From the NCBI RefSeq assembly GCF_000600005.1, contig NZ_CP007446.1, positions 1,762,894 to 1,826,893 of the forward strand: DNA of 64,000 bases, read 5' to 3'. Shown one piece after another: positions 39,102 to 49,990 of the stretch; within the stretch, counting starts at the first letter, position 1, and every line of letters starts with the position of its first letter. The notes under the pieces are model-generated. The model had not been told where the DNA came from and made no database searches. It was given only the letters and a program-made list of their open reading frames with translations. The position numbers were made by a program, and so were the translations under genes. Source of the DNA: Snodgrassella alvi wkB2. Its GTDB lineage: Bacteria; Pseudomonadota; Gammaproteobacteria; Burkholderiales; Neisseriaceae.

Positions 39102-40481
39102 TTAAATATTTTTATCCACTTCATCCAGCGTAGCTTTGGCATCACCAAAACACATTCTGACATTTTCTTCATAAAACAGTGGATTATCTACACCTGCATA
39201 ACCGGATTGCATGGAACGTTTAAATACAATCACGTTTTTGGCTTCCCAGACATGCAATACCGGCATACCGGCAATAGGACTATTCGGATCGGTTACTGCT
39301 GCCGGATTGACTGTATCATTGGCACCAATCACCAGTACCACATCAGTATCGCTGAGATCATCATTGATTTCGTCCATCTCCAGTACAATATCATAAGGTA
39401 CTTTTGCTTCAGCCAGTAATACATTCATATGTCCGGGCAGGCGTCCGGCTACCGGATGAATCCCGAAGCGGACATTAATACCTTGCTGGCGCAGTTTGGC
39501 GGTAATGCTGGCCACTGCATTTTGTGCATGAGCTACCGCCATACCGTATCCCGGCGTAATAATGACGCTATGTGCATTTTTCAGTGTATCTGCTACCTGC
39601 TCCGGTTTGATTTCCTGAACTTCGCCGGCTGGTACATTGTCACTGTTTGCGGCTAGCGGCGCTGAGCCGAAACCACCGCCAATTACAGACAGAAATTTGC
39701 GATTCATCGCCTGACACATGATATATGACAAAATCGCACCGGACGAACCGACTAATGCACCGGTAACAATCAGTAAATCGTTATCAAGCATAAAACCGGC
39801 AGCAGCAGCAGCCCAGCCTGAATAAGAATTCAGCATGGAAATGACCACCGGCATATCTGCTCCGCCAATCGAAGCGACCAGATGATAACCGAATACCAGT
39901 GCAATCAAAGTCATGACAATCAGGGCAAAACCGGAACCGCCAACACCTACGAACCACAGCATCAGTAAAAATGACAATACCAGTGCGCCCAGATTGAGCA
40001 GGTGCCGGTGTGGCAGTTGCAGGGGGCTGCTGGCAATCTTACCATTCAGTTTTCCCCATGCTACTAATGAACCACTAAAGGTTACTGCACCAATAAATAC
40101 CCCCAGAAATACTTCAACCAGATGGATGGTGAACATGTCTGAGTCTACATCATGAGGGTCGATATAGCTGTTGAAACCCACCAGTACGGCAGCTAATCCG
40201 ACAAAGCTGTGCAGCATAGCAATCAGCTCCGGCATCTGGGTCATTTCCACTTTCTTAGCCTGTTGCAGACCCACTGCACCACCAATAACCATGGCAATAA
40301 TCACCCAGCCCAGACCATGCGCATTTTCACTGAAAACCGTAGCAATCAGCGCAATAGCCATACCTGCTATGCCCAGATAACAGCCACGTCTGGCACTTTC
40401 CTGCTGTGAGAGTCCGGCCAGACTCAGAATAAACAATACTGCAGCAACGATGTATGCAGCAGTTACGATACCTTGAGACAT
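39102..40481 (-). CDS. pntB: NAD(P) transhydrogenase subunit beta
   Basis: Membrane subunit of the proton-translocating transhydrogenase, which makes NADPH from NADH using proton-motive force. The 459-residue protein has about nine membrane helices (1-270) and a C-terminal NADP(H)-binding domain ([43 protein letters not shown]). It lies 12 bases after pntA and ends at a terminator. Confidence 0.97.
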   Translation of the reverse strand: MSQGIVTAAYIVAAVLFILSLAGLSQQESARRGCYLGIAGMAIALIATVFSENAHGLGWVIIAMVIGGAVGLQQAKKVEMTQMPELIAMLHSFVGLAAVLVGFNSYIDPHDVDSDMFTIHLVEVFLGVFIGAVTFSGSLVAWGKLNGKIASSPLQLPHRHLLNLGALVLSFLLMLWFVGVGGSGFALIVMTLIALVFGYHLVASIGGADMPVVISMLNSYSGWAAAAAGFMLDNDLLIVTGALVGSSGAILSYIMCQAMNRKFLSVIGGGFGSAPLAANSDNVPAGEVQEIKPEQVADTLKNAHSVIITPGYGMAVAHAQNAVASITAKLRQQGINVRFGIHPVAGRLPGHMNVLLAEAKVPYDIVLEMDEINDDLSDTDVVLVIGANDTVNPAAVTDPNSPIAGMPVLHVWEAKNVIVFKRSMQSGYAGVDNPLFYEENVRMCFGDAKATLDEVDKNI

Positions 40482-40493
40482 ACCGTTTCCCCC

Positions 40494-42029
40494 TTATTTA
40501 CGAAACATATTGAGCATACGGCGGGTAACAGCAAAGCCACCGAAGATATTAACGCTGACTATCGCTACTGCAATAAAGGCCAGCAACGATACAAAACCAT
40601 GTCCCTGCCCGATTTGCAGCAATGCACCTACTACAATAATACCCGATATGGCATTAGTTACCGACATTAACGGGGTATGCAGGGCGTGGTTCACGTTCCA
40701 TACCACAAAGTAACCCACTACACAGGCAAGTACAAATACCATGAAGTGATTCAGAAAAGCTACCGGAGCAACCGCACCTATCCACAACATCAGTATGACT
40801 GCAATTGCTGCCCAGATGATTTTTTTGTTTGCTGATGCCGGCTGTGCTGTCGCAACAGGAGCCGGAGCTGTAGCTTTCGGCTCGGCTTTCGGCGCGGCGG
40901 ATACCTGAATCGGTGGTGGCGGATACATGCTGTTGCCTTCATGAGTAACAGTCATGTTACGGATAATCACATCTTCGAAGTTTAATGCCAGCTCACCATC
41001 CTTATTTGGTGTAAGCAGGCGTGCCAGATTAACCAGATTTGTGCCATAAAGCTGTGAAGACTGGCCGGCCAGACGGTTAGCCATATCGGTATAACCAATT
41101 ATTTTCACCCCATTGGCTGTAGTAATAATTTTACCGGGTTCGGTATATTCGCAGTTACCACCGGTAGCAGCGGCCAGATCCACGATTACCGAACCTTCAC
41201 GCATACTGTCTACCATCTCCCGGGTAATCAGTTTGGGAGCAGGTTTTCCTGGAATCGCAGCAGTTGTAATAATAATGTCAACTTGTCTGGCCTGTTCGGC
41301 AAACAGTTTCATTTCTGCTTCAATATAAGCAGCACTCATGGTTTTAGCATAGCCGTCACCACTACTGCTTTCTTCTTCCTGATAGTCCAGTTGCAGAAAG
41401 TTACCACCCATAGACTCAATCTGGTCAGCAACTTCAGGGCGGGTATCGAATGCATTAACCACGGCACCAAGCTGACGGGCTGTACCAATAGCGGCCAGAC
41501 CAGCCACCCCTGCACCTATCACCAGCACTTCTGCCGGAGGAACTTTACCGGCAGCAGTAATCTGGCCGGTAAAGAAACGGCCAAAGTTTTCAGCAGCTTC
41601 AATTACCGCCCGATAGCCACTGATATTAGCCATTGACGACAATGCATCCATTGCCTGTGCACGTGAAATCCGCGGTACCATGTCCATTGCCAGTACGGTA
41701 ATTTTTTTCGCCTGTAACTGCTGTACCAGCTCTGGCTGCTGCGCCGGCATGATAAAGCTGACCAGTATCGTGCCGGACTGCATGGCGGCAATTTCTTCTT
41801 TATTCGGTGCATTTACCTTAAATATTAGCGGACACTGCCAGACAGTGCCTGCATCGGCCACTGTTGCGCCTGCTTCCTGATACAAACCGTCAGACAAGCT
41901 GGCGGCCTTACCAGCATCATGCTCAATAACAACTTCATGCCCCAATTTAATTAGCTGGGTAACGGTTTTCGGCGTAGCCGCTACTCTGGTTTCACCGGCA
42001 AGAGATTCGCGTGGAATACCTATCTTCAT
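40494..42029 (-). CDS. pntA: NAD(P) transhydrogenase subunit alpha
   Basis: NAD(H)-binding subunit of the transhydrogenase. The 511-residue protein starts [20 protein letters not shown], has [20 protein letters not shown] in the Rossmann domain, an Ala/Pro-rich linker (about 375-405) and four C-terminal membrane helices. The single-chain alpha1-alpha2 form is as in enterobacteria. First gene of pntAB. Confidence 0.97.
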   Translation of the reverse strand: MKIGIPRESLAGETRVAATPKTVTQLIKLGHEVVIEHDAGKAASLSDGLYQEAGATVADAGTVWQCPLIFKVNAPNKEEIAAMQSGTILVSFIMPAQQPELVQQLQAKKITVLAMDMVPRISRAQAMDALSSMANISGYRAVIEAAENFGRFFTGQITAAGKVPPAEVLVIGAGVAGLAAIGTARQLGAVVNAFDTRPEVADQIESMGGNFLQLDYQEEESSSGDGYAKTMSAAYIEAEMKLFAEQARQVDIIITTAAIPGKPAPKLITREMVDSMREGSVIVDLAAATGGNCEYTEPGKIITTANGVKIIGYTDMANRLAGQSSQLYGTNLVNLARLLTPNKDGELALNFEDVIIRNMTVTHEGNSMYPPPPIQVSAAPKAEPKATAPAPVATAQPASANKKIIWAAIAVILMLWIGAVAPVAFLNHFMVFVLACVVGYFVVWNVNHALHTPLMSVTNAISGIIVVGALLQIGQGHGFVSLLAFIAVAIVSVNIFGGFAVTRRMLNMFRK

Positions 42030-42320
42030 TCTTATTCCTTTCCGAGGAAGGTGCCGTAAAATAGTTTTAACTGTAAATATTTGTCTGCTCTGATATATTT
42101 GCTCTGAGTTAATCAGTATAGACTGCCTGCCTAACCCATAACTATCAGAAGATAATATTTTTTGTTGTTTACAACCACTATATTATCGAAAACACAGCAA
42201 TAAAACCTTTATTCAGGTCATTATTTGTGTCTTATTTAAAAAATTTAACAATTACATTTACATATAATATGTCTTTATCAATAATGTTTATTATCAGGAT
42301 AGGCTATTATCTGTTTTCAA
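42030..42320. other. AT-rich gap with pntA promoter
   Basis: Nearly 300 bases without a gene, between the lipoprotein terminator and pntA. Promoter elements of pntAB must lie here; I cannot single out a site with confidence. Confidence 0.4.
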
Positions 42321-42354
42321 TAAAAAAGCCAGCCATTAGTAATAACGGCTGGCT
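42321..42354 (-). terminator. Terminator of the siderophore-binding protein gene
   Basis: AGCCAGCC and GGCTGGCT (42327-42334, 42347-42354) form an 8-bp stem. On the minus strand it is followed by a run of Ts (42321-42326), 22 bases past the stop. Confidence 0.88.
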
Positions 42355-42375
42355 ATAATGTGACAAGAACAAAAT

Positions 42376-43317
42376 TTAATTCATGCTGTTCAGCGGCCGG
42401 ATAACTTCATCAATCTGACGGTTCAGACTTTCCAGCCCGTTGCCGGATAAATACCACAAGTCAGCACTAAGATTAACGATTTGTGTACCTGCATTCTGCA
42501 TAACTTTATTATCAAAATAATCGCTGCGCATCGGTGTATTGCCTATTGCTTTACTGCGGTCAACAACGTAAATAATATCCGGATGATATTGAGCAATAAA
42601 CTGATTATCAACCATTATACGTGCCGGCCGGCCATTTTCAGCTTTATCCGGTACAGGCAGAGCATTGGCATTTACAGCCCGTTTTACATGTAATTCATCG
42701 AATATCAGCGCAGCATAGCTACCCTGATTCATCAGCATCACATTTCCATCATTATGTAATACCACGATGGCTTTTTTACCGGATTGCTGCGCGAGCTGAC
42801 GGGCTGCATCCATTTTTAAATCCAGTGCATTCAACTGCTCCTGCGCCAGTACTTCTTTGCCGGCAATTTTCCCCAGCAATCTGATCTGATTCTTGACCGC
42901 AGAATAATAATTTTCACCGGCATTAACTGAATAATTGAGTGTAGGTGCAATGGCACTTAAATCTTTATAGAAATTATTCTGCCTTCCGCTCATGATTATC
43001 AGATCCGGACTGGCAGCTTTAATACCGGTAATATTCGGCTCCTTCATTTTGCCTGAATCCTGTACCCGTGCATTATGATATTGTTGCAGATAAGCCGGAA
43101 TATTACTTACCGGCGCAGCAATAACGCGGTTGCCGGCACCCAGCGCATCCAGCGTATCTAAAGCACCGAAATCCATCACAACAATTTTTTGCGGTTGTAC
43201 CGGTATCTTAATTTCTTCGCCAGCCTGAGTAAGGTTAATTGACGGTGCAGTGCTTTGACAGGCACTTAACCCCATCATCAGAGCCGATGCCACAGCCAGC
43301 GTTATTATTTTTTTCAT
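42376..43317 (-). CDS. Iron-siderophore ABC transporter substrate-binding lipoprotein
   Basis: A 313-residue periplasmic binding protein of the FecB/CeuE/FetB type. A lipoprotein signal peptide ends in LSAC (Cys20), followed by two lobes: KIVVMDFGALDTLDALGAGNR, then PDLIIMSGRQNNFYKDL and HPDIIYVVDRSKA. It should capture ferric siderophore for an ABC importer. No permease or ATPase gene is adjacent; partners must be elsewhere. A strong Fur box lies 28-62 bases upstream, so iron repression is very likely. Confidence 0.92.
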   Translation of the reverse strand: MKKIITLAVASALMMGLSACQSTAPSINLTQAGEEIKIPVQPQKIVVMDFGALDTLDALGAGNRVIAAPVSNIPAYLQQYHNARVQDSGKMKEPNITGIKAASPDLIIMSGRQNNFYKDLSAIAPTLNYSVNAGENYYSAVKNQIRLLGKIAGKEVLAQEQLNALDLKMDAARQLAQQSGKKAIVVLHNDGNVMLMNQGSYAALIFDELHVKRAVNANALPVPDKAENGRPARIMVDNQFIAQYHPDIIYVVDRSKAIGNTPMRSDYFDNKVMQNAGTQIVNLSADLWYLSGNGLESLNRQIDEVIRPLNSMN

Positions 43318-43344
43318 AACTGAATTACCCCTTGAATTTTAAAT

Positions 43345-43379
43345 TATTAAATAATGATAATTATTATCATTATTTAATA
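43345..43379. promoter_or_regulatory. Fur box
   Basis: A perfect palindrome with 16-base arms (43345-43360 and 43364-43379) around three bases contains ATAATGATAA and TTATCATTAT, close to the Fur consensus GATAATGATAATCATTATC. It lies 28 bases before the siderophore-binding lipoprotein start. Confidence 0.88.
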
Positions 43380-43459
43380 TAAATGTCCAGCTTTGCAATA
43401 CAATCCGGCTTAATATAAATTTAATAAGCGGATATTATAACTTACCGGACAGTATGAAT

Positions 43460-43777
43460 TTAGTGTGCGCCCAGTTTCAGACCAATAATACCGGCAATAA
43501 TCAGTGTCAGGCTAATCAGACGCATGGCACCAGCCGGTTCTTTAAAAGCAATGATACCGACAATGGTTGCTCCAACAGCGCCAATACCAGTCCAGACTGC
43601 ATAAGCTGTACCTACCGGTAATGAACGCATGGACTGTGCCAGCAGAAGAAAGCTGCCAACCAGAGCAGCCAATGTAATGATACTCGGAGTGAATTTAGTA
43701 AAATTCTGTGAATACTTAAGACCAATTGCCCAGACTATTTCAAGTATGCCGGCCAGCAATAATGACACCCAAGCCAT
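43460..43777 (-). CDS. sugE: SMR-family guanidinium exporter SugE/Gdx
   Basis: A 105-residue four-helix small multidrug resistance protein starting [20 protein letters not shown], with the essential membrane Glu13 in helix 1 and [19 protein letters not shown] in helix 3. This subtype (Gdx) exports guanidinium in exchange for protons. I chose ATG 43777; the longer open frame upstream is occupied by a guanidine-II riboswitch, which identifies the substrate independently of homology. Confidence 0.94.
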   Translation of the reverse strand: MAWVSLLLAGILEIVWAIGLKYSQNFTKFTPSIITLAALVGSFLLLAQSMRSLPVGTAYAVWTGIGAVGATIVGIIAFKEPAGAMRLISLTLIIAGIIGLKLGAH

Positions 43778-43799
43778 AATGATTCCTGTTAAGGCTGAT

Positions 43800-43846
43800 G
43801 CAGGCCGTCCTGCGTGAGAATCTACCGGCCGGGTCGTCCCGAACGG
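43800..43846 (-). promoter_or_regulatory. Guanidine-II riboswitch (mini-ykkC)
   Basis: On the minus strand two short hairpins precede sugE. CGGGACGACCCG (43830-43841) has loop ACGA and GCAGGACGGCCTGC (43800-43813) has loop ACGG. Two stem-loops with ACGR tetraloops joined by a short linker are the diagnostic structure of this riboswitch class, known to control guanidinium exporters. The proximal hairpin lies 22 bases before the start codon, so ligand binding probably frees the ribosome site. Confidence 0.9.
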
Positions 43847-44016
43847 ATGCATAAATAAGCATATGAATAATGGCATCATAATAGGCAGTCTGAATCAGCG
43901 TCAAGCAATCAAAACTCCATTGGAACAAAAACAGATGGCTATAAACCATCTGTCAGGATATAGATACTGATCGCAGTTCAGTCTGCCACAGTTATAATCA
44001 ATATAATGCTGCGAAC

Positions 44017-44403
44017 TTATTTCTTCTTCTGAATGAATTCAATTTTATAGCCATCAGGATCTTCCACAAATGCGATGACAGTAGTGCCATGCTGCATGGG
44101 TCCGGCCTCACGGGTTACACGACAGCCCTTAGCGCGCACAGCATCACAGGCAGCATAAGCATCATCTACCTCAATAGCAATATGTCCGTATCCTGTACCT
44201 AGATCATAAGTAGGTGTATCCCAGTTATAGGTTAATTCCAGTACGGTACTGTCAGATTCTTCACCATAGCCGACAAAAGCCAGAGTAAAACGTCCGCCGG
44301 GAAAATCTTCCCGTCGCAGCAGTTTCATACCAAGCACATCCTGATAAAACGCCAGTGATTTATCCAGATCACCTACTCGCAGCATAGTATGCAACATTCT
44401 CAT
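44017..44403 (-). CDS. gloA: Lactoylglutathione lyase (glyoxalase I)
   Basis: Detoxifies methylglyoxal as its glutathione hemithioacetal. The 128-residue protein has [20 protein letters not shown] with the metal-ligand His5, [25 protein letters not shown] with further ligands, and [14 protein letters not shown] at the end. The size fits the nickel-type bacterial enzyme. It ends before queA's partner strand region and follows queA by 17 bases, so both are likely co-transcribed. Confidence 0.96.
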   Translation of the reverse strand: MRMLHTMLRVGDLDKSLAFYQDVLGMKLLRREDFPGGRFTLAFVGYGEESDSTVLELTYNWDTPTYDLGTGYGHIAIEVDDAYAACDAVRAKGCRVTREAGPMQHGTTVIAFVEDPDGYKIEFIQKKK

Positions 44404-44420
44404 GTTATGTTCCTTATATC

Positions 44421-45461
44421 TTATTCTGTTTTTGTTTTTGCCAGATTACCCAGCAGCATGGCATCGCCATAACTGAAAAAGCGGTATCCGGCACCAATGG
44501 CATGCTGGTAAATGGCACGAATTTCATCATAACCGCTAAATGCGCTTACCAGCATGAGTAAAGTTGATTTAGGCAGGTGAAAGTTGGTAATCATGCGGTC
44601 AATTACCTTAAACTCATAGCCCGGCGTAATAAAAATATTGGTATCGCCCTGGCCTGCCTGTAATTTTCCGCTGCGTGCTGCAGACTCCAGTGCGCGAACT
44701 GCTGTTGTGCCTACCGCCCAGATTTTATTTCCTCGCGCCTGTGCCGCTTCAATCTCTGCTACAACTTCCTCACTCACGTCATACCATTCACTATGCATAT
44801 GATGTTCAGCAATATTTTCTACCCGCACCGGCTGAAAGGTGCCTGCACCCACATGTAAAGTTACTTCGGTCAGGTGCACGCCTTTATCTCGCAATTGTTG
44901 CAAAATAGTATCGGTAAAGTGCAAACCGGCGGTAGGGGCAGCTACTGCTCCTTCATATTTAGCATAAATCGTCTGATAGCGTTCATCATCGTCGTGATCA
45001 GCCGAACGGGTAATGTATGGTGGTAATGGCAAATGGCCGTGAGCTTCCAGTAGCTCCCATACAGTTTTGTCGCCGGAAAAATGCAGTACAAATAACTCAC
45101 CTTGTCGCGCCTGCATCTGTGCATGTAATCCGCCTTCGAAAATCAGTTCTGTACCCGGTTTGGGCGACTTAGACGAACGCACATGCGCCAGAGCAGTATG
45201 GTTATCCAGCACTCGTTCAATCAATGCTTCAATCTGACCGCCACTGGCTTTACGGCCAAAAAGGCGGGCTTTCATTACACGGGTATTGTTAAATACCAGA
45301 ACATCACCGGCTGCCACATAATCTGCCAGCCGGATAAATTCACTGTCTGCCGGAGACTGCCCGGGCAAAGCCACCAGCAGACGGCTACTGCCGCGCTCAG
45401 CCGGAGGATGCTGGGCAATCAGTTCCGGTGGCAAATCAAAATCAAAATCATTAATATGCAT
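44421..45461 (-). CDS. queA: S-adenosylmethionine:tRNA ribosyltransferase-isomerase
   Basis: Makes epoxyqueuosine in tRNA by transferring the ribosyl part of SAM. The 346-residue protein begins [19 protein letters not shown] and contains [37 protein letters not shown] and [18 protein letters not shown] start at 45461 where the family begins; the frame is open upstream to 45548 with no similarity expected. gloA follows. Confidence 0.96.
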   Translation of the reverse strand: MHINDFDFDLPPELIAQHPPAERGSSRLLVALPGQSPADSEFIRLADYVAAGDVLVFNNTRVMKARLFGRKASGGQIEALIERVLDNHTALAHVRSSKSPKPGTELIFEGGLHAQMQARQGELFVLHFSGDKTVWELLEAHGHLPLPPYITRSADHDDDERYQTIYAKYEGAVAAPTAGLHFTDTILQQLRDKGVHLTEVTLHVGAGTFQPVRVENIAEHHMHSEWYDVSEEVVAEIEAAQARGNKIWAVGTTAVRALESAARSGKLQAGQGDTNIFITPGYEFKVIDRMITNFHLPKSTLLMLVSAFSGYDEIRAIYQHAIGAGYRFFSYGDAMLLGNLAKTKTE

Positions 45462-45714
45462 GTATATGTGCCCGAAAAAGGCAAAAGACATATTATAAGC
45501 CGGCTTGCACAGACTGCGAAGCAGTAGCATATTACCCTTATCAGCCACAGTTTAAATATCCGGCTTATCAGTTTATTAAGCACGCAAAATAAGGCTGCCA
45601 GACTATTATACGGGAAAACAGTTGTAGTTTATATAGTGAATTTTTACGAAAATACTGGACATTTGCGCGCATTTTCGGCAAAAATGGCGCAATTTTGCGA
45701 TAAACAATTAATTT

Positions 45715-46173
45715 ATGAGTGCCTCAATTCTGGTTTTAAACGGCCCCAATCTGAATCTTTTAGGGTTACGGGAGCCGCATATATATGGCCATACCACACT
45801 GGCAGACATTAATCAGAAACTGCTTGTACAGGCACAGGCAGCCGGCCTAACACTGGAAACACTGCAAAGTAATGCCGAACATGTTCTGACAGAACGCATT
45901 CAGGCTGCATTAACTGATGATACCCGGTTTATTATTATTAATCCGGGTGCATTTACTCATACCAGCGTAGCCATTCGTGATGCTTTTGCAGCTGCCGGCA
46001 AACCATTTATTGAGATACACATTTCAAATGTACATGCACGCGAAGCGTTCCGGCGCCATTCCTATCTGTCCGATATTGCCATGGGGGTAATCTGTGGTCT
46101 GGGCGTATACGGTTATGAGGCAGCGTTACACCGCGCAATTGAATACATTCAAGAGACAGATCGCCAACACTAA
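45715..46173 (+). CDS. aroQ: 3-dehydroquinate dehydratase, type II
   Basis: Third step of the shikimate pathway. The 152-residue protein has [20 protein letters not shown] with the catalytic Tyr, [17 protein letters not shown], and [18 protein letters not shown]. First gene of the aroQ-accB-accC series; accB starts 41 bases downstream. Confidence 0.97.
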   Translation: MSASILVLNGPNLNLLGLREPHIYGHTTLADINQKLLVQAQAAGLTLETLQSNAEHVLTERIQAALTDDTRFIIINPGAFTHTSVAIRDAFAAAGKPFIEIHISNVHAREAFRRHSYLSDIAMGVICGLGVYGYEAALHRAIEYIQETDRQH

Positions 46174-46214
46174 TACCTATTGCGATCAGGTCCAATCACA
46201 CAAGGGTTCATAAT

Positions 46215-46676
46215 ATGGATTTACGTAAACTTAAAAAACTCATTGATTTGGTAGAAGAGTCAGGCATTGCTGAAATCGAAGTGACTGAAGGTGAGGAAAA
46301 GGTACGCATTACCCGCACTACTGCTGCTCAGCCAGTATATTCTGCACCAGTACAACAACAGCCGGCTGTTATGGCTGCACCAGCAGCAGTTCCGGCAGAA
46401 GCTGCTCCCGCAGCAGCCGTACCGGCAGCCGGTCCTGATCTGAGCAAAGCGATGAAATCACCGATGGTCGGAACTTTTTACCGGGCAGCAAGTCCGACTT
46501 CTGCACCGTTTGTTGAAGTGGGGCAAACCGTTAATGCCGGCGACACTCTGTGTATCATCGAAGCCATGAAACTGATGAATGAAATTGAAGCTGATCACAG
46601 TGGCGTGGTCAAAGAAATTCTCGTATCCAACGGGCAGCCTGTAGAGTTTGGTGAACCGCTGTTTATTATTGAGTAA
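46215..46676 (+). CDS. accB: Biotin carboxyl carrier protein of acetyl-CoA carboxylase
   Basis: Carries biotin between AccC and the AccA/AccD carboxyltransferase. The 153-residue protein has an N-terminal helical part, an Ala/Pro-rich linker (about 45-78) and a biotinyl domain with [10 protein letters not shown], where Lys119 is biotinylated. accC follows after 45 bases. Confidence 0.97.
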   Translation: MDLRKLKKLIDLVEESGIAEIEVTEGEEKVRITRTTAAQPVYSAPVQQQPAVMAAPAAVPAEAAPAAAVPAAGPDLSKAMKSPMVGTFYRAASPTSAPFVEVGQTVNAGDTLCIIEAMKLMNEIEADHSGVVKEILVSNGQPVEFGEPLFIIE

Positions 46677-46721
46677 TCTTAATATCAGTCATAACTCCCC
46701 TTTTTTACAAGGTACTGCCTC

Positions 46722-48080
46722 ATGTTAAAAAAAGTTCTTATTGCCAATCGTGGCGAAATTGCGCTGCGCATTCTGCGCGCCTGCCATGAAATGGGTATTG
46801 CAACCGTGGCTGTGCATTCAGAAGCCGACAGTGATGCTCTGCACGTTAAGCTGGCTGATGAATCTGTTTGTATTGGTCCGGCCAGTTCCGCCCAAAGTTA
46901 CCTGAATATCCCTGCTCTGATTTCCGCTGCTGAAGTTACCGATGCTGATGCCATTCACCCCGGTTATGGATTTCTGGCAGAAAATGATGGTTTTGCAGAA
47001 CAGGTGGAGCAGTCCGGTTTCGTTTTTATCGGTCCGCGTCCGGAAACCATACGTCAGATGGGCGACAAAGTTTCTGCGAAAAAGGCAATGCAGGCTGCCG
47101 GTGTTCCCTGTGTACCCGGTTCAGATGGTGCATTACCGGAAGATCCGCAGGAAATTGAAAAAATCGGTGCTGCGGTAGGCTATCCGGTCATTATTAAAGC
47201 ATCAGGCGGCGGCGGCGGTCGCGGTATGCGCGTAGTTGAAAAGGCTGAGGATTTACTGGCCGCAGTAGAAATGACCCGTACTGAAGCCGGTGCTGCTTTT
47301 GGTAATCCTGCAGTGTATATGGAGCGCTATCTGCAGAAACCGCGCCATATTGAAATTCAGGTACTGTGTGATGAACATGGCAATGCCATTTATCTGGGTG
47401 AGCGTGACTGCTCTATGCAGCGCCGCCATCAGAAAGTCATTGAAGAAGCACCGGCGCCATTTATCACTGCGGAAGAACGCGAACGTATTGGTAGCGCGTG
47501 TGTGGCTGCATGTCAGCGCATCGGCTACCGTGGTGCAGGTACATTTGAATTTCTATATGAAGATGGTGAGTTCTTCTTCATTGAAATGAATACCCGTGTA
47601 CAGGTTGAGCATGCTATTACTGAGCTGATTACCGGTGTGGATATTGTGCAGGAGCAAATCCGTGTAGCTTCCGGTCTGCCTCTATCCTACACTCAGGCAG
47701 ATATCCGTTTACAAGGACATGCTTTTGAATGCCGGATTAATGCCGAAGACCCGTATACTTTTGTTCCCAGCCCCGGCCTGATTACCAGCTGCCATCAGCC
47801 CGGTGGTAACGGTGTGCGCATTGACAGCCATATTTATCAGGGCTATACCGTACCTCCTTATTACGATAGCATGATTGGTAAGGTTTGTACCCACGGGCGT
47901 GATCGTAATGAAGCTATCGCCAAAATGCGTGTTGCCCTGCAGGAGCTGGCCATCACCGGTATTAAAACCAATACCAACCTGCACCGTGATATTTTTGCTG
48001 ATCCGGGTTTCATTCATGGTGGTGAAAGTATTCATTATCTTGAACAATGGTTACAAAAACACAAAGAATCACAAAAATAA
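46722..48080 (+). CDS. accC: Biotin carboxylase subunit of acetyl-CoA carboxylase
   Basis: ATP-dependent carboxylation of biotin on AccB. The 452-residue ATP-grasp enzyme begins [18 protein letters not shown] and has [28 protein letters not shown] and [20 protein letters not shown]. It is followed by an uptake-sequence-like terminator. Confidence 0.98.
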   Translation: MLKKVLIANRGEIALRILRACHEMGIATVAVHSEADSDALHVKLADESVCIGPASSAQSYLNIPALISAAEVTDADAIHPGYGFLAENDGFAEQVEQSGFVFIGPRPETIRQMGDKVSAKKAMQAAGVPCVPGSDGALPEDPQEIEKIGAAVGYPVIIKASGGGGGRGMRVVEKAEDLLAAVEMTRTEAGAAFGNPAVYMERYLQKPRHIEIQVLCDEHGNAIYLGERDCSMQRRHQKVIEEAPAPFITAEERERIGSACVAACQRIGYRGAGTFEFLYEDGEFFFIEMNTRVQVEHAITELITGVDIVQEQIRVASGLPLSYTQADIRLQGHAFECRINAEDPYTFVPSPGLITSCHQPGGNGVRIDSHIYQGYTVPPYYDSMIGKVCTHGRDRNEAIAKMRVALQELAITGIKTNTNLHRDIFADPGFIHGGESIHYLEQWLQKHKESQK

Positions 48081-48112
48081 TTTACAATAAGCATACATTG
48101 CGCTTTTGTTTG

Positions 48113-48142
48113 CAGGCAGCCGCGGTGGCTGCCTGAAGTTTT
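48113..48142 (+). terminator. Terminator built on an inverted uptake-sequence-like repeat
   Basis: CAGGCAGCC (48113-48121) and GGCTGCCTG (48127-48135) pair over 9 bp with a 5-base loop and are followed by AAGTTTT. The right arm plus flanks reads TGGCTGCCTGAA, 11 of 12 matching the uptake 12-mer found elsewhere here. Confidence 0.75.
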
Positions 48143-48171
48143 ATAAAACATCCAGTTACGGTAAAAAAGCC

Positions 48172-49068
48172 ATGCACTACCAACAAGTTGTTATTACAGT
48201 TACACAAGATCAGGTGGATAAGCTCTCCGATGCACTGATTGAAAACGGCGCATTAAGTACAGCCATTGAAGATGCCAATGCAGGCAATGATAATGAACAG
48301 CCGATTTTCGGCGAACCTGATATGCCAACCGAACAGGTGTGGCAGCAAAGTAACATTGTGGCACTGTTTGATGAAAATACTGATATTGATTCCGTTGTCT
48401 CTACAGCGGCACAGGAATGTGCTATTTCCAAACCACAGTACTATCTTGAAACCATTCCTGAGCAGGACTGGGTACGGCTGACCCAGTCTCAGTTTGACCC
48501 GATTCAGATTTCTTCGCGCTTATGGATTACGCCATCATGGCATAACCAGCCAACTCAACCGGGGGTCATCAATCTGCAACTGGATCCGGGGCTGGCTTTC
48601 GGTACCGGGAGTCACCCCACTACCCGGCTGTGCCTGCAATGGCTGGATAAGCATGTGCGCAGTGGTGAAACTCTGCTGGATTATGGCTGTGGTTCAGGTA
48701 TTCTGACGATTGCCGCACTGAAACTGGGTATCGGCCGTGCCTGTGGTGTAGACATTGATCCGCAGGCAATCCGTGCCAGTCAGGATAATGCTGCACAAAA
48801 TCAGGTTAGTGCTGAATTTTATCTTCCGGATAATTTGCCAGCCGGTCAGAAATTTGACATCGTTGTTGCAAATATTCTGGCTAATCCGTTACGCATGCTG
48901 GCTCAAATGCTGGCAGAACGTACCCGTACCGGTGGTGAAATTGTCCTGTCAGGTATTCTGGCAGAACAAACAGAAGAGCTCAGTGGAATATATCGTCAGT
49001 GGTTTGATTTGAACTCACCTAAAACACTGGACGGGTGGGTATGTATTAGTGGCCGTAAAAGAGCATAA
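48172..49068 (+). CDS. prmA: Ribosomal protein L11 methyltransferase
   Basis: Trimethylates L11 with SAM. The 298-residue protein has an N-terminal ferredoxin-like domain and a Rossmann domain with LDPGLAFGTGSHPTTRLCL, LLDYGCGSGILTIAALKLG and VVANILANPLRML. ATG 48172 follows the accC terminator; the frame open before it overlaps that hairpin and is not coding. Confidence 0.96.
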   Translation: MHYQQVVITVTQDQVDKLSDALIENGALSTAIEDANAGNDNEQPIFGEPDMPTEQVWQQSNIVALFDENTDIDSVVSTAAQECAISKPQYYLETIPEQDWVRLTQSQFDPIQISSRLWITPSWHNQPTQPGVINLQLDPGLAFGTGSHPTTRLCLQWLDKHVRSGETLLDYGCGSGILTIAALKLGIGRACGVDIDPQAIRASQDNAAQNQVSAEFYLPDNLPAGQKFDIVVANILANPLRMLAQMLAERTRTGGEIVLSGILAEQTEELSGIYRQWFDLNSPKTLDGWVCISGRKRA

Positions 49069-49189
49069 TTGTCCGGTTCTGCTATTTATCTGAAAATACC
49101 GGCATGACATGCTAATGCGATAACACGGCTATCTGCTTCTGACAGTACTTAATTGCTTCCTTTTTAACTATTTGGTTTGCTGAAAAATC

Positions 49190-49990
49190 ATGTCTAAAAC
49201 AATTACTGTTATTTGTCCCAAATGCCATGCAGAAAATATCGTAGCAACACCGCCACGTGATGGAGGACGTGTTGTGTGTGAACAATGCCAGCACAGATTT
49301 ACAGTTGTATCCAAAATCCGTACGAATAAAAATGTCACCCCACCGGTCGGAAGCAAAAATAATACGGCAGCTTCCGGACAACAGGTACCCAGTGCCAGTG
49401 AAGTAATGGATTTACTGCAAAATGCTCTGAATTTAAATCAGACCAACAGCAGAAATGCCCAGAGTCAGATATTTACCAGTGCACCAACACCAAAAAATAC
49501 TGCGGTTATTGATAAAAGACCGAATCTGAATACTTTATTAAATCAAGTAGCCAATAAAGTTGAAATCCGCGTGCCAACGGTAATTGAACCGGAACCGGAA
49601 CACTCGTCTGCGCCGCAGCCGCAGCTGGCCAGCAGTGAATTACTGCGCAACCCGCCACCTGTAGCAGAGCCGGTAAAAGAAGCTCCGCCAATAGTCAATA
49701 CACCAGTCCATGTGCCTGAAGAAAACACCACCAGCATCTCCATGAACAGTAATGTGAATAACCTGAATAATCTTGTTTTTACCTTACTGCCTAATGACAA
49801 TCCAAATCAGGCAGATGTACCATTACTGCTTAATGATGCAATCGAAAAAACCGATGCCATCCATGCCAAAACCGAATTTTTACATCATCAGCAGGATAAA
49901 CTGTCCAAAGAATTTAACTGGACTCTGGCAACCATTGTTGCGTTAACTGTACTGATGATGCAGTTATTTTATTTAATGGCAGTAAAATGA
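49190..49990 (+). CDS. Zinc-ribbon protein with C-terminal membrane anchor
   Basis: A 266-residue protein starting with an MJ0042-type zinc ribbon (CPKCHAENIV ... CEQCQHRF, residues 10-38). A long Pro/Asn/Thr-rich disordered middle (about 50-200) follows, and one membrane helix near the C-terminus (about 244-263). The zinc ribbon should be cytoplasmic. DUF3426-like proteins share this plan; function unknown. Its stop overlaps argA's start by four bases (ATGA), so the two are translationally coupled. Confidence 0.8.
   Translation: MSKTITVICPKCHAENIVATPPRDGGRVVCEQCQHRFTVVSKIRTNKNVTPPVGSKNNTAASGQQVPSASEVMDLLQNALNLNQTNSRNAQSQIFTSAPTPKNTAVIDKRPNLNTLLNQVANKVEIRVPTVIEPEPEHSSAPQPQLASSELLRNPPPVAEPVKEAPPIVNTPVHVPEENTTSISMNSNVNNLNNLVFTLLPNDNPNQADVPLLLNDAIEKTDAIHAKTEFLHHQQDKLSKEFNWTLATIVALTVLMMQLFYLMAVK

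Noticed and set aside
43778-43879. N-terminal extension of sugE
   Set aside because: The extra 34 codons cover the guanidine-II riboswitch and precede the normal SMR start, so they are untranslated leader.
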